This document shows positions 1 to 9,586 of a stretch of 64,000 nt of DNA, in pieces. Position 1 is the stretch's first letter; every line of letters begins with the position of its first letter. The translations under genes were made by a program, and so were the position numbers. The notes below the pieces were generated by a model. It saw nothing but the letters and a program-made list of their open reading frames with translations, was not told the DNA's origin and searched no databases. Origin of the DNA: JADJWR01 sp964509545 (GTDB taxonomy: Bacteria; Pseudomonadota; Gammaproteobacteria; Burkholderiales; Burkholderiaceae_F); the NCBI GenBank assembly GCA_964509545.1, contig CAZDXQ010000005.1, forward strand, positions 62,001 to 126,000. Direction: 5' to 3'.

Positions 1-978
1 CAGCGCCTGCAGCGGCGGCTCGATTGCCTCGATCGAGCCGGGTGCGATCGGCCGGCCGTCGTCATCGACCACGCGGGCGTTCAGCAGCGCCGCCAGTTCC
101 GCTGCCACGGCGAACATCGTCCGCAGCGGCTGCGCCGCAGGCGGCGCAACGGGCACGTCGAGCTCCAGCAACAGGCGAAATTCAGGCGTCAGGCGCAGGG
201 TGAACAGCGTCTGGCCGTCCTCACTGCGCCTGATCCAACGACGCTCGCCGTCGGCCTGCAGGCCGAGCGAGCCCATCGTCCGGGCGACCTGCGCCGGATT
301 GAAGACGCCTTCGCCGGGCTGCAGCGTCAGGCCGATCTGCACGTCGAACTGCGCGATCTTCGCCTGCAACTGCGCCGCCCGCGCGCGCAGTCGCGGCACC
401 TCGGGCGGATCGAAATCCGCGTCCAATGCCACCGCAACCTGTTGCACGGCGGCAATGAATTTCGACGCCTCGATGTCGCCGAGCACGTGGCTGCGGTTGG
501 CAAGCTGGATCGCCGCCAGCAGTTCGCCGTAGAAGCCGAAGCGATCGGGCAGCACCCATTGCTCGGAGCGCGCGTCCCACGCCACCACGTGCACGGGCAG
601 CCCGCAGTCCAGGCGCAGCAGCGGCGCGGCGGCATCGATGACCGCGACGCCGTCGGCGGCGTGCGCGCAGCGCAGTTCCAGAACGCAGTCGAGCAGCGGA
701 TCCTCGCTCCAGCCGGGCAGCTGCGGCCGCGGGTGCGCTTCTTCGTCCGGCGAGGGGCTGGTTAGGCCGGCCGGCGCGACCGCCGCTTCGCCGAGCGTCG
801 GTTCGATCCGCTCAGCTGGCGCGAATGCGGCTGGCCGCAGCAGCGGATCCTGCTCGGGGCCGCCCAGCTTCTCGCGCAGGCGGCGGATCTGCCGCCTTTC
901 CTGCCACTTGCTCCAGCCAGCCAGCAACAGCAGCAGCACCGCGGCAGCGGCAAGCAGGGCGAAGTGCAGTTCGGTCAT
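1..978 (-). CDS. zipA: ZipA-like cell division protein (partial, C-terminus beyond left edge)
   Basis: The frame opens with ATG at 978 and stays open to base 1 (326 codons, no stop), so the 3' end is outside the window. The product starts with a short N-terminus, one membrane segment (about residues 7-22, Ala/Leu-rich) and a basic stretch, then a Pro/Ala/Glu-rich linker (about 35-95) and a globular region with 'VLGDIEASKF' and 'FDVQIGLTL'. A single N-terminal anchor, a variable linker and an FtsZ-binding C-terminal domain is the ZipA plan. ZipA tethers FtsZ to the inner membrane at the division site. It lies 23 bases downstream of smc on the same strand; smc-zipA(-ligA) is a familiar order in betaproteobacteria. 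Linker and sequence identity to E. coli ZipA look low, so the name rests partly on context. Confidence 0.75.
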   Translation of the reverse strand, partial: MTELHFALLAAAAVLLLLLAGWSKWQERRQIRRLREKLGGPEQDPLLRPAAFAPAERIEPTLGEAAVAPAGLTSPSPDEEAHPRPQLPGWSEDPLLDCVLELRCAHAADGVAVIDAAAPLLRLDCGLPVHVVAWDARSEQWVLPDRFGFYGELLAAIQLANRSHVLGDIEASKFIAAVQQVAVALDADFDPPEVPRLRARAAQLQAKIAQFDVQIGLTLQPGEGVFNPAQVARTMGSLGLQADGERRWIRRSEDGQTLFTLRLTPEFRLLLELDVPVAPPAAQPLRTMFAVAAELAALLNARVVDDDGRPIAPGSIEAIEPPLQAL

Positions 979-1001
979 CGCCTCGGGCGGGCGCGCCTGC
1001 C

Positions 1002-4000
1002 TCAGGCGGCTTCCGCGGTCAGGCGCACCGCGCTGTCGATGTCCACGGCGACGATGCGCGAGACGCCCTGCTCCTGCATGGTGACGCCGATCAGCTGCTC
1101 GGCCATTTCCATCGCGATCTTGTTGTGGGTGATGAACAGGAACTGCGTGCCCGGCGACGACTCGCGGCTGGTCATCGAGCGCACCAGGGCGCAGAAGCGC
1201 TCCGTGTTCGGATCGTCCAGCGGCGCATCGACCTCGTCGAGCAGGCAGAACGGCGCCGGATTGAGCTTGAACAGGGCAAAGACGAGCGCGGTGGCGGTCA
1301 TCGCCTTTTCGCCGCCCGACAGCAGATGGATCGTGCTGTTTCGTTTGCCCGGCGGCTGCGCCATCACCTGCACGCCGGCATCGAGAATCTCCTCGCCGGT
1401 CATCAGCAGCCGCGCTTCGCCGCCGCCGAACAGCTTCGGGAACAACTGCCCGAACTGCACATTCACCTGGTCGAACGTGCTTTGCAGAAGCTCGCGCGTC
1501 TCGCGGTCGATCCGGCGGATCGCGTCCTCGAGCGTGTCGATCGCCGCCTTCAGGTCCGCCGACTGCGCATCGAGGAAGCCCTTGCGTTCGCGACTGGACT
1601 CGAGCTCCTGAAGCGCCGCCAGGTTGACCGGGCCAAGCGCCTCGATCTCCGCCGCCAGCCGGGCAATTTCGCCCTGCAGCGCCGAGGCGCGCACCGGTGC
1701 CGCCTGCAGCTTCTCGTTGAGCGTCGCCTCGTCGGCGTGCGCGTCGGCGAGCAGCTCGGCGAACTGCTCGACGGCAAGCCGCGCCGCCTGCTCCTTAAGC
1801 TGCAGCTCGGTGATCCTGTCGCGCCGCGGCTGCACATCGCGCTCGAGCAGCATCCGCTCCTCGTCGATGGCGCGCATCTGCTGCGCCAGCTCATCGAGCC
1901 GGCTGCGCGCCTCGCGCAACCGCTCCTCGGCCTGCGCCCGCTGCGCCAGCCCGCCGTCGAGCCCCGTGCGTGCCGCGGTGTCGTCCAGCCCGGCGAGCTG
2001 CGCCTGCGCCGCCTGCTGGTCCGCCAGCAGCCGCGCCGCATCGGCCACGGCAGCATCGATCGCGTGCAGCACATCGCTGCGCCGCGCCCGCGCCGCGCCG
2101 ACCTCGAATTCGTGGCGCTGTGCATCGGCGGCGAGCCGCGAACGCCCCTCGCGTCCTTCACGCGCCGCGCCCTCGGCGTTCTCGTAGGCCACGCGTGCCT
2201 CTTCCAGCGCCTGCTGCCTCTCCGCCAGCGCCTGGTCGAGTTCGCCGAAGCGCCGTTCCGCCGCCTCGCGCTGCGCCTGCAGTTCCGACTCGTGCGCTTT
2301 GAGCTCGCCCAGTTCGGCCTCGATCTGACCGCCACGGTGGCGAACGCGTTCGACCAGTTCGGCCAGCCGCACAGCCTCGAGCTGCCGCGCATGCAACTGC
2401 GCCCGCAGCTGCTCGGCCGCCTGCCGCTCGCGCTGCTCGGCGGTGCTCGCCTCGCGCAGCTGTGCCTCGCATCGCGCCAGTTCGCCCATCGCGTGCTCGA
2501 CCAGCAGCTTCTGCGCGCGCTGCTCCTTCTCCAGGTTCTCGATCTCCTGTCGCCGCGCCAGCAGGCCCGCCTTGCGGTCGTCGGCGGCATAAAAGCGCAG
2601 CCCATAACGCGACACCAGATGTCCGCCGCGCACGACGAACTGCCCGCCGGGCGGCAGCTGCTCTCGCGCCGCCAGCGCCTGGGCGAGATCGTCGGCGACA
2701 AACACCCCGACCATCCAGTCACCGAGCACCACTGCCAGCGCGGCATCGTGGCCACGGACCTTGTCACTGAGCCGCGCAAAACCGGCGAGCGCCGCCGGTT
2801 CGCGCGCCACGGCCCCCGCGGTTGTGAAGAAGGCCACCCGCGCCGGTGGTGCATTGCCGGCGAGCCCGGCCAGCGTATCGAGCCGGCCGACTTCGAGTGC
2901 TTCGATGCGGTCGCGCAGCACCGCCTCGAAGGCCACTTCCCAGCCGGCGTCGACCTGCATGCGGCGGAACAGCCGCGGCAGCGCATCGACGCCCTGCTCG
3001 CGCAGCCACGGATCGAGTTTCTCGTCGGCTTCGACGTTCGCCTGCAGTTCGCGCAGCGCGTGCAGCCGCGCTTCGAGCCGCGCCAGCGTGTCGGTCTCCC
3101 GTGTCCGGGCGTCCAGCAGCCCTTGCCGCGCGACCTGGGCCTGCGCCAGCTGGCGGCGCAGAGACTCCTGCGTCTGGGTGACCGTCGCCAGCTCGCCTTC
3201 GAGGCGCGCAACTTCGGTCCTCAGCGCTGCGAGCCGTTCCTCGTCGGGTGCGCCAAGGTGACTGCGTTCCTCATGCAGCCGTTCGCGCCGCTGCGCCAGA
3301 TTCGCCAGTTGCCGGTCGACACTGCGCTGTTCGGCACCGGCGCCGTCGATCGCCTGCTCGGCCTGAGCCGCTGCCGCGCGCGCCGCGCCGAGCGCATCGC
3401 GCGCCGCGGCATACGCCGCTTCGATGTCCGGCAGACCAGCCTCGTGCGCGGCCAGGCGCTGGCGCGCCTCGTCCAGCCGCGACTCGCCGTCGCTGATCTG
3501 CCGCGCAAGATCCTCGGCGCGACGGCGCAGATCGTTCTCTTCGGTCAGCCTGCGCTCGCGCGTCGCCGCGAGCGTCGCCACCTGCGCGACGAGCCGCTCG
3601 CGGCTTTCGGCAACGAGGCGAAGTTCGGCTTCGAGCCTGCCGATCTCGGCATTGACCTGCAGCAGTTGCGACTGCGCCGCATGCAGCGCATCGGCGCCGG
3701 CGTAGTGCGCTTCGCGCGCCTCCTCCAGCCGCCGCTCGGCGGCCCGCAGGCTGGCCAGGTGCGCCTCCAGCGCGAGGCTGCGGCTGTCGATGTCGCGCGC
3801 CACTTTCTCCTGCTCGGCACGCGCATCGCGCTTGCGGGTCAGCCATAGCAGCCGTTGCTGCTCGTCGTGGCTCGCCTTCAGTTGCTGATATCGCTGCGCC
3901 ACCTGAGCCTGGCCCTCGAGCTTGTCGATCTGCGCCTCAAGCTCGCGCAGGATGTCCTCGACCCGGGTCAGGTTGTCGCGCGTGTCGCCGAGCCGATTTT

Positions 4001-4541
4001 CGGTCTCGCGTCGCCGCTCGCGGTACTTGGAGACGCCGGCCGCTTCCTCGAGGAAGATTCGCAGCTCCTCCGGCCGCGCCTCGATGATGCGCGTGATCAT
4101 GCCCTGGCCGATGATCGCGTAGGCGCGCGGGCCCAACCCGGTGCCGAGGAACATGTCCTGCACGTCGCGCCGGCGCACGCTCTGGTTGTTGATGTAGTAG
4201 CTGGAGGCGCCGTCGCGCGTGAGCACGCGCTTGACCGCGATCTCGCTGAAGCGGCCCCACTCGCCCTGGATGCGGCCATCGGCGTTATCGAACACCAGTT
4301 CAACGCTGGCGCGACCGGCCGGTTTGCGGTTCACCGAGCCGTTGAAGATCACGTCCTGCATCGATTCGCCGCGCAGTTCCGCGGCCTTGGATTCGCCGAG
4401 CACCCAGCGCACGGCGTCGATGACGTTCGACTTGCCGCAACCGTTCGGCCCGACGACACCGACCAGGCTGCCGGGGACCTCGATCTGAGTTGGATCGACA
4501 AATGACTTGAATCCGGCGAGCTTGATCTGCCGAAGGTGCAC
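1002..4541 (-). CDS. smc: Chromosome segregation ATPase SMC
   Basis: A 1179-residue protein, the usual SMC length, starting with GTG at 4541. Residues 31-38 are the Walker A 'GPNGCGKS'; the ABC signature 'LSGGEK' begins near 1074 and Walker B with D-loop 'LLDEVDAPLDD' near 1096. Two long Glu/Arg/Ala-rich coiled-coil arms (about 170-500 and 660-1000) flank a hinge (about 510-650). SMC dimerises at the hinge and, with ScpA/ScpB, compacts and organises the newly replicated chromosome. The zipA-like gene follows after 23 bases and is probably cotranscribed. The gene is divergent from queF across 124 bases. The sequence is complete, with no sign of frameshift. Confidence 0.97.
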   Translation of the reverse strand: MHLRQIKLAGFKSFVDPTQIEVPGSLVGVVGPNGCGKSNVIDAVRWVLGESKAAELRGESMQDVIFNGSVNRKPAGRASVELVFDNADGRIQGEWGRFSEIAVKRVLTRDGASSYYINNQSVRRRDVQDMFLGTGLGPRAYAIIGQGMITRIIEARPEELRIFLEEAAGVSKYRERRRETENRLGDTRDNLTRVEDILRELEAQIDKLEGQAQVAQRYQQLKASHDEQQRLLWLTRKRDARAEQEKVARDIDSRSLALEAHLASLRAAERRLEEAREAHYAGADALHAAQSQLLQVNAEIGRLEAELRLVAESRERLVAQVATLAATRERRLTEENDLRRRAEDLARQISDGESRLDEARQRLAAHEAGLPDIEAAYAAARDALGAARAAAAQAEQAIDGAGAEQRSVDRQLANLAQRRERLHEERSHLGAPDEERLAALRTEVARLEGELATVTQTQESLRRQLAQAQVARQGLLDARTRETDTLARLEARLHALRELQANVEADEKLDPWLREQGVDALPRLFRRMQVDAGWEVAFEAVLRDRIEALEVGRLDTLAGLAGNAPPARVAFFTTAGAVAREPAALAGFARLSDKVRGHDAALAVVLGDWMVGVFVADDLAQALAAREQLPPGGQFVVRGGHLVSRYGLRFYAADDRKAGLLARRQEIENLEKEQRAQKLLVEHAMGELARCEAQLREASTAEQRERQAAEQLRAQLHARQLEAVRLAELVERVRHRGGQIEAELGELKAHESELQAQREAAERRFGELDQALAERQQALEEARVAYENAEGAAREGREGRSRLAADAQRHEFEVGAARARRSDVLHAIDAAVADAARLLADQQAAQAQLAGLDDTAARTGLDGGLAQRAQAEERLREARSRLDELAQQMRAIDEERMLLERDVQPRRDRITELQLKEQAARLAVEQFAELLADAHADEATLNEKLQAAPVRASALQGEIARLAAEIEALGPVNLAALQELESSRERKGFLDAQSADLKAAIDTLEDAIRRIDRETRELLQSTFDQVNVQFGQLFPKLFGGGEARLLMTGEEILDAGVQVMAQPPGKRNSTIHLLSGGEKAMTATALVFALFKLNPAPFCLLDEVDAPLDDPNTERFCALVRSMTSRESSPGTQFLFITHNKIAMEMAEQLIGVTMQEQGVSRIVAVDIDSAVRLTAEAA

Positions 4542-4618
4542 GATGAGTTTTCCCGGGAAGACGACGCGCGACCTGCAGATGGATCAACGGACGCGTCGGA
4601 GCTGTCGCGATGACTTCG

Positions 4619-4624
4619 TATAAT
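4619..4624 (+). promoter_or_regulatory. Candidate -10 box upstream of queF
   Basis: A perfect TATAAT lies 41 bases before the queF ATG in the smc/queF divergent gap. The matching -35 region is poor, so this is a candidate sigma-70 promoter by its -10 only. No preQ1 riboswitch-like structure was recognised in the short leader. Confidence 0.45.
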
Positions 4625-4665
4625 ACCGCGCAGCTTCCCATCACTCTCCGACGCAGGGCGCGCCG

Positions 4666-5082
4666 ATGGCCACCCGTCCCGCAGCCACGCTGGACACCTT
4701 CCCCAATCCCAGTCCCGAGCGCGATTACCTGGTCCACATCGAGATTCCGGAATTCACCTGCCTGTGTCCGCTGACCGGGCAACCGGATTTCGCCACGCTG
4801 GTCCTCGACTACGTTCCCGAAAAGCGCAACGTGGAGTTGAAAAGCCTGAAGCTGTACGCATGGTCGTATCGCGACCAGGGCGCCTTCCACGAGGCGGTGA
4901 CCAACAGGATCCTCGACGACCTGGTGCGCGCACTGAAACCTCGCTTCATGCGCCTGACCGCGCGCTGGTACGTGCGCGGCGGCATCTTCACCACGGTGGT
5001 GGCCGAGCACCGCAGGCGCGGCTGGAAGGCGGCGCCGCACGTGGAGCTGCCGCGCTTCGAACCTTCGTCGAGCGTGCGCTGA
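4666..5082 (+). CDS. queF: NADPH-dependent 7-cyano-7-deazaguanine (preQ0) reductase, type I
   Basis: A 138-residue protein of the short, unimodular QueF class. It reduces the nitrile of preQ0 to the amine preQ1, the last free-base step in making queuosine for tRNA wobble position 34. The catalytic Cys34 and acid Asp41 lie in 'CLCPLTGQPDF' (32-42). The QueF substrate motif is 'ELKSLKLY' (57-64), and 'FHE' (74-76) supplies the purine-binding Glu. The ATG at 4666 is preceded only by a weak AGGGCG. The stop overlaps the dapC start by one base (TGATG), so dapC translation is likely coupled to this gene although the pathways are unrelated. Confidence 0.95.
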   Translation: MATRPAATLDTFPNPSPERDYLVHIEIPEFTCLCPLTGQPDFATLVLDYVPEKRNVELKSLKLYAWSYRDQGAFHEAVTNRILDDLVRALKPRFMRLTARWYVRGGIFTTVVAEHRRRGWKAAPHVELPRFEPSSSVR

Positions 5083-6272
5083 TGAATCCCGATCTGGCGC
5101 GCCTGCAGCCGTATCCGTTCGAACGGCTGCGCCGGCTGCTGGCGGGCAACACGCCGCCGGCGTCGCTCGCGCATATCAACCTGTCGATCGGCGAGCCCAA
5201 GCATGCAACACCGCAGCTGATCTTCGACGCGCTGATCTCGGCGCTGCCGACGCTGGCCAGTTATCCGAGCACGGTCGGCATCGAAGCGCTGCGCGAGGCA
5301 ATCGCCGCCTGGCTCGCGCGCCGCTACGCGCTTGCGCACATCGATCCCGCCACGCAGGTGCTGCCGGTGGCCGGTTCGCGCGAAGCGCTGTTCGCCTTCG
5401 CGCAGACGGTGGTCGATCGCACCCGGCCGGCGCTGGTGGCGGCACCGAACCCCTTCTATCAGATCTACGAAGGCGCGGCGCTGCTCGCCGGGGCCGAGCC
5501 GCTGTTCCTGCCGTGCACCCCCGAGAACGGCTTCCGCATGGACTTCGGCGCCGTCGACGCGGCCACCTGGTCAAGGGTGCAGCTGATCTACGTCTGCTCG
5601 CCGGGCAATCCGCACGGCCGCGTGATGCCGCTGGCCGAGTGGCGGGAACTGTTCGAACTGGCCGACCGCCACGACTTCATCATCGCCAGCGACGAATGCT
5701 ATTCGGAAATCTATTTCGACGAAGCCGCGCCGCCGCTGGGTGGCCTGCAGGCGGCAACGCTGCTCGGGCGCCGTGGCTTCGAGCGGCTCGTCGCCTTCGG
5801 CAGCCTGTCGAAGCGCTCCAATGCCCCGGGGCTGCGCTCCGGCTTCGTCGCCGGCGACGCGGCAATCCTCAGGCAGTTCCTCCTTTACCGCACCTACCAC
5901 GGCACCGCGCCCAGTCCGGCGGTGCAGGCGGCGAGTGTGGCCGCGTGGCGCGACGAAGCGCACGTGGTCGAGAACCGGCGCAAGTACGCGGCCAAGTTCC
6001 GCGAAGCCACCCCGATCGTGCAGCAGGTGCTGCAGACCGGCATGCCCGAGGCGGCCTTCTATCTATGGGCGCGAACGCCGATCGACGACACCGAATTCGC
6101 GCGAAAGCTGCACGCGCAATTTAACGTTACCGTGCTGCCGGGCAGCTACCTGTCGCGCACCCGCAATGGCGCCAACCCCGGCGCCGGCTTCGTGCGTATC
6201 GCACTGGTGGCCGAGGCGCCGGAGGTGCTGGAAGCGGCGCGCCGCATCGCCGAATTCGGACGTTCACTCTGA
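5082..6272 (+). CDS. dapC: N-succinyldiaminopimelate aminotransferase
   Basis: A class I/II PLP aminotransferase of 396 residues that forms N-succinyl-LL-2,6-diaminopimelate from the 2-amino-6-oxo precursor in the succinylase route to meso-DAP and lysine. The PLP lysine is K244 in 'GSLSKRSNAPGLRSGF', and Asp204 in 'SDECY' would contact the pyridine nitrogen. The frame is open far upstream, but the chosen ATG at 5082 overlaps the queF stop (TGATG) and begins the family-like N-terminus 'MNPDLARLQPYPFERL'. dapD follows after 7 bases, which supports DapC over a general aminotransferase such as ArgD. The fold alone would not exclude another keto-acid substrate. Confidence 0.92.
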   Translation: MNPDLARLQPYPFERLRRLLAGNTPPASLAHINLSIGEPKHATPQLIFDALISALPTLASYPSTVGIEALREAIAAWLARRYALAHIDPATQVLPVAGSREALFAFAQTVVDRTRPALVAAPNPFYQIYEGAALLAGAEPLFLPCTPENGFRMDFGAVDAATWSRVQLIYVCSPGNPHGRVMPLAEWRELFELADRHDFIIASDECYSEIYFDEAAPPLGGLQAATLLGRRGFERLVAFGSLSKRSNAPGLRSGFVAGDAAILRQFLLYRTYHGTAPSPAVQAASVAAWRDEAHVVENRRKYAAKFREATPIVQQVLQTGMPEAAFYLWARTPIDDTEFARKLHAQFNVTVLPGSYLSRTRNGANPGAGFVRIALVAEAPEVLEAARRIAEFGRSL

Positions 6273-6279
6273 GGAAGCC

Positions 6280-7110
<831 letters not shown>

Positions 7111-7226
7111 GCGCTCGCCGCTGGGCGGTTCGGATTCATCCGTTCACCGGACTCGCGCGGCTATCGCTCCCCCCAGCCTCTGCTTAAGCTAATCGGGCTG
7201 CCGCGCGGACCGCGCACGGAGGAACG

Positions 7227-8363
7227 ATGGCGCTCGAAAAGCTGTTCAACCTGATGGCCGAGAAGAATGCCTCGGACCTGTTCATCTCGGTGGGCTCGCC
7301 GGTCACGATCAAGATCAACGGCGTCTGCGTCCCGGTCAACCAGGAAAAACTGATGCCGGAGCAGGTCGTCGGCCTGCTCGCCGAGCGCCTGACCGACGCG
7401 CACTTCCGCGAGCTGGAGGAAAAGCGCGAACTGAACCTTGGCCTGCCCATGCAGGGCCTCGGCAGCTTCCGCCTGAGCGCGTTCCTGCAGCGCGGCACGC
7501 CGTCGGCGGTGATCCGCTTCATTCCCTACGACATCCCACGGCTGGACACGCTGACCCTGCCCGAAATGCTCAAGGACCTGATCATGGAACGGCGCGGACT
7601 GGTCCTCGTGGTCGGCGCGGCGGGCTCGGGCAAGTCGACCACCATCGCCTCGATGATCGATCACCGCAACGAGCTGATGAGCGGACACATCCTGACCTTC
7701 GAGGATCCGATCGAGTTCCTGTTCCGCAACAAGAAGTCGATCGTCAACCAGCGCGAGATCGGCGCCGACGCGGTGAACCTGCAGGTGGCGATGAAAAATG
7801 CCATGCGACAGGCGCCCGACGTGATGTTCATCGGCGAGATCCGCGACCGCGAAACGATGGGCGCGGCGCTGGCGTACGCGATGAGCGGTCATCTGGTGGT
7901 CGCCACGCTGCACGCCACCAACAGTTCGCACGCGTTGAACCGCGTGATCAGCTTCTACAGCCCGGAGACGCGGCAGGCACTGTTCCAGGACCTTGCCGCG
8001 TCGCTGAAGGCGATCGTCTCGCAGCGGCTGGTGCGGGCGAAGAGGAGTGGCCGCATGCCGGCGGTCGAGATCCTGATGAACGCCGGCCACATGACGGAAC
8101 TGGTCGAGCGCGGCGACGTGCCGGCGATCAAGGAGGCGCTGGAGAAAAGCCTGGCGCCCGGCAGCCAGTCCTTCGAGCAGAGCCTTTATACGCTTCTGCA
8201 GAAGGATCTCATCACGCGCGAGGACGCGCTGGCCGCGGCCGACTCGAAGAACAACCTGCTGTGGATGATCAACAACGCCGGCAAGGTGCCGGCGGCGCCG
8301 GCGCCTGTGGTGAAAAAGGAACCCGAACCGGCGTCATTCTCCGAATTCACGCTGAACATCTAA
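7227..8363 (+). CDS. pilU: PilU-type twitching motility ATPase (PilT/PilU family)
   Basis: A 378-residue hexameric retraction ATPase of type IV pili. Walker A is 'GAAGSGKST' (130-138). The Asp box 'LTFEDPIEF' follows near 156, Walker B 'VMFIGEIRDRE' near 198 and the His box 'VATLHATN' near 224, all intact. Length and the N-terminus 'MALEKLFNLMAEKNASDLFI' suit PilU better than the shorter PilT. PilU assists PilT in depolymerising pilin and on its own is usually a weak motor. A strong GGAGG site precedes the ATG. Its position between dapD and dapE, with no other pilus gene in the window, is curious but in my recollection recurs in related genomes. PilT itself must be elsewhere. Confidence 0.88.
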   Translation: MALEKLFNLMAEKNASDLFISVGSPVTIKINGVCVPVNQEKLMPEQVVGLLAERLTDAHFRELEEKRELNLGLPMQGLGSFRLSAFLQRGTPSAVIRFIPYDIPRLDTLTLPEMLKDLIMERRGLVLVVGAAGSGKSTTIASMIDHRNELMSGHILTFEDPIEFLFRNKKSIVNQREIGADAVNLQVAMKNAMRQAPDVMFIGEIRDRETMGAALAYAMSGHLVVATLHATNSSHALNRVISFYSPETRQALFQDLAASLKAIVSQRLVRAKRSGRMPAVEILMNAGHMTELVERGDVPAIKEALEKSLAPGSQSFEQSLYTLLQKDLITREDALAAADSKNNLLWMINNAGKVPAAPAPVVKKEPEPASFSEFTLNI

Positions 8364-8446
8364 TATCGCGGCGATCTCGGGGCTGCGCGGCGCCGCGTCC
8401 CGCCAACGGCCAGCGCGATCCGCGGCAGCGTCATGGCGAATCACCG

Positions 8447-9586
8447 ATGTCGGCAACTCTCGAACTGACGCAACAACTGATCGCCTGCCGCTCGGTCACG
8501 CCCGAAGACGGCGGCTGCCAGCCGCTGATCGCGGCGCGGCTCGCCGCGCTCGGCTTTCGCGCCGAGACGATCGAGCGCAACGGCACCACCAACCTCTGGC
8601 TGCGCCGTGGCCGGGCGCGGCCAACGGTGGTGTTCGCCGGCCATACCGATGTCGTCCCTCCCGGTCCACGCGAACAGTGGAGCGCCGATCCGTTCACGCC
8701 GACGCTGCGCGGCGGCGTGCTCTATGGCCGCGGCGCCTCCGACATGAAGAGCTCGATCGCCGCGTTTGCCGTCGCCGCCGAGGAGTTCGTGCGCCGTCAC
8801 CCTGACCACGCCGGCTCGATCGCGCTGCTGCTGACGTCCGACGAAGAAGGCCCGGCCACCGACGGCACGATCGCGGTCGTCGAGCGGCTGACCGCCCGCG
8901 ACGAGGCGATCGACTACTGCATCGTCGGCGAACCGACCTCGGTCGACCACCTCGGCGACGTGATCAAGAACGGCCGCCGCGGCTCGCTGTCCGGCCGGCT
9001 GATTGTCAAGGGCATCCAGGGGCACGTCGCCTACCCGCATCTGGCACGCAATCCGGTACACCAGGCCGCTCCGGCGCTGGCCGAACTGGCGGCCCAGAGC
9101 TGGGACCAGGGCAACGCCCATTTCCCGCCGACCACTTTCCAGATCTCGAACATCCGCGCCGGCACCGGCGCGCTGAACGTGATACCGGGAACCTGCGAGA
9201 TCGACTTCAACCTGCGCTTCGCGCCGGTATCGACCGCGAACGATCTGATGCAGCGGATCGAGGACCTGCTTCGCCGGCATCGGCTCGACTACGAGGTCAC
9301 CTGGACGGTCGGTGCGCAGCCCTTTCTGACCGAACCGGGCCACCTCAGCGATGCCTTGAGCCGTGCGATCGAACAGACGACGGGGCGCCGGCCGCAGCTG
9401 TCGACCACGGGCGGCACGTCCGACGGGCGCTTCATCGCCGCCGTCTGCCCGCAAGTGGTCGAGTTCGGACCGCCGAACGCGACCATTCACAAGGTCAACG
9501 AGTGCATCCGCGTGGCTGACCTTGAACCGCTCAAGGACGCCTATCGGCGCACGCTCGAACTGCTGCTGACGGAAGGAATGCCATGA
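8447..9586 (+). CDS. dapE: Succinyl-diaminopimelate desuccinylase
   Basis: An M20 metallopeptidase-fold enzyme of 379 residues that hydrolyses N-succinyl-LL-DAP to LL-DAP and succinate using two zinc ions. Expected metal ligands are present: His66, Asp99, Glu134, Glu162 and His348, with catalytic Asp68 and Glu133. Motifs are 'FAGHTDVVP', 'GRGASDMKSS' and 'SDEEGPA'. These positions are each one less than in E. coli DapE. The ATG at 8447 was chosen because it starts the conserved N-terminus 'MSATLELTQQLIACRSVTP'; the open frame continues back into the pilU end. The stop overlaps prmB by 4 bases (ATGA). Confidence 0.97.
   Translation: MSATLELTQQLIACRSVTPEDGGCQPLIAARLAALGFRAETIERNGTTNLWLRRGRARPTVVFAGHTDVVPPGPREQWSADPFTPTLRGGVLYGRGASDMKSSIAAFAVAAEEFVRRHPDHAGSIALLLTSDEEGPATDGTIAVVERLTARDEAIDYCIVGEPTSVDHLGDVIKNGRRGSLSGRLIVKGIQGHVAYPHLARNPVHQAAPALAELAAQSWDQGNAHFPPTTFQISNIRAGTGALNVIPGTCEIDFNLRFAPVSTANDLMQRIEDLLRRHRLDYEVTWTVGAQPFLTEPGHLSDALSRAIEQTTGRRPQLSTTGGTSDGRFIAAVCPQVVEFGPPNATIHKVNECIRVADLEPLKDAYRRTLELLLTEGMP

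Noticed and set aside
825..3848. A 1007-codon open frame on the plus strand, antisense to smc
   Set aside because: smc is unmistakable on the other strand. In GC-rich DNA the mirrored codon bias of a long coiled-coil gene leaves antisense frames open; the product is Arg/Leu/Gln-rich with no domain.
4542..4665. A preQ1 riboswitch upstream of queF
   Set aside because: The leader after the TATAAT box is about 35 bases and shows no recognisable preQ1 aptamer sequence.
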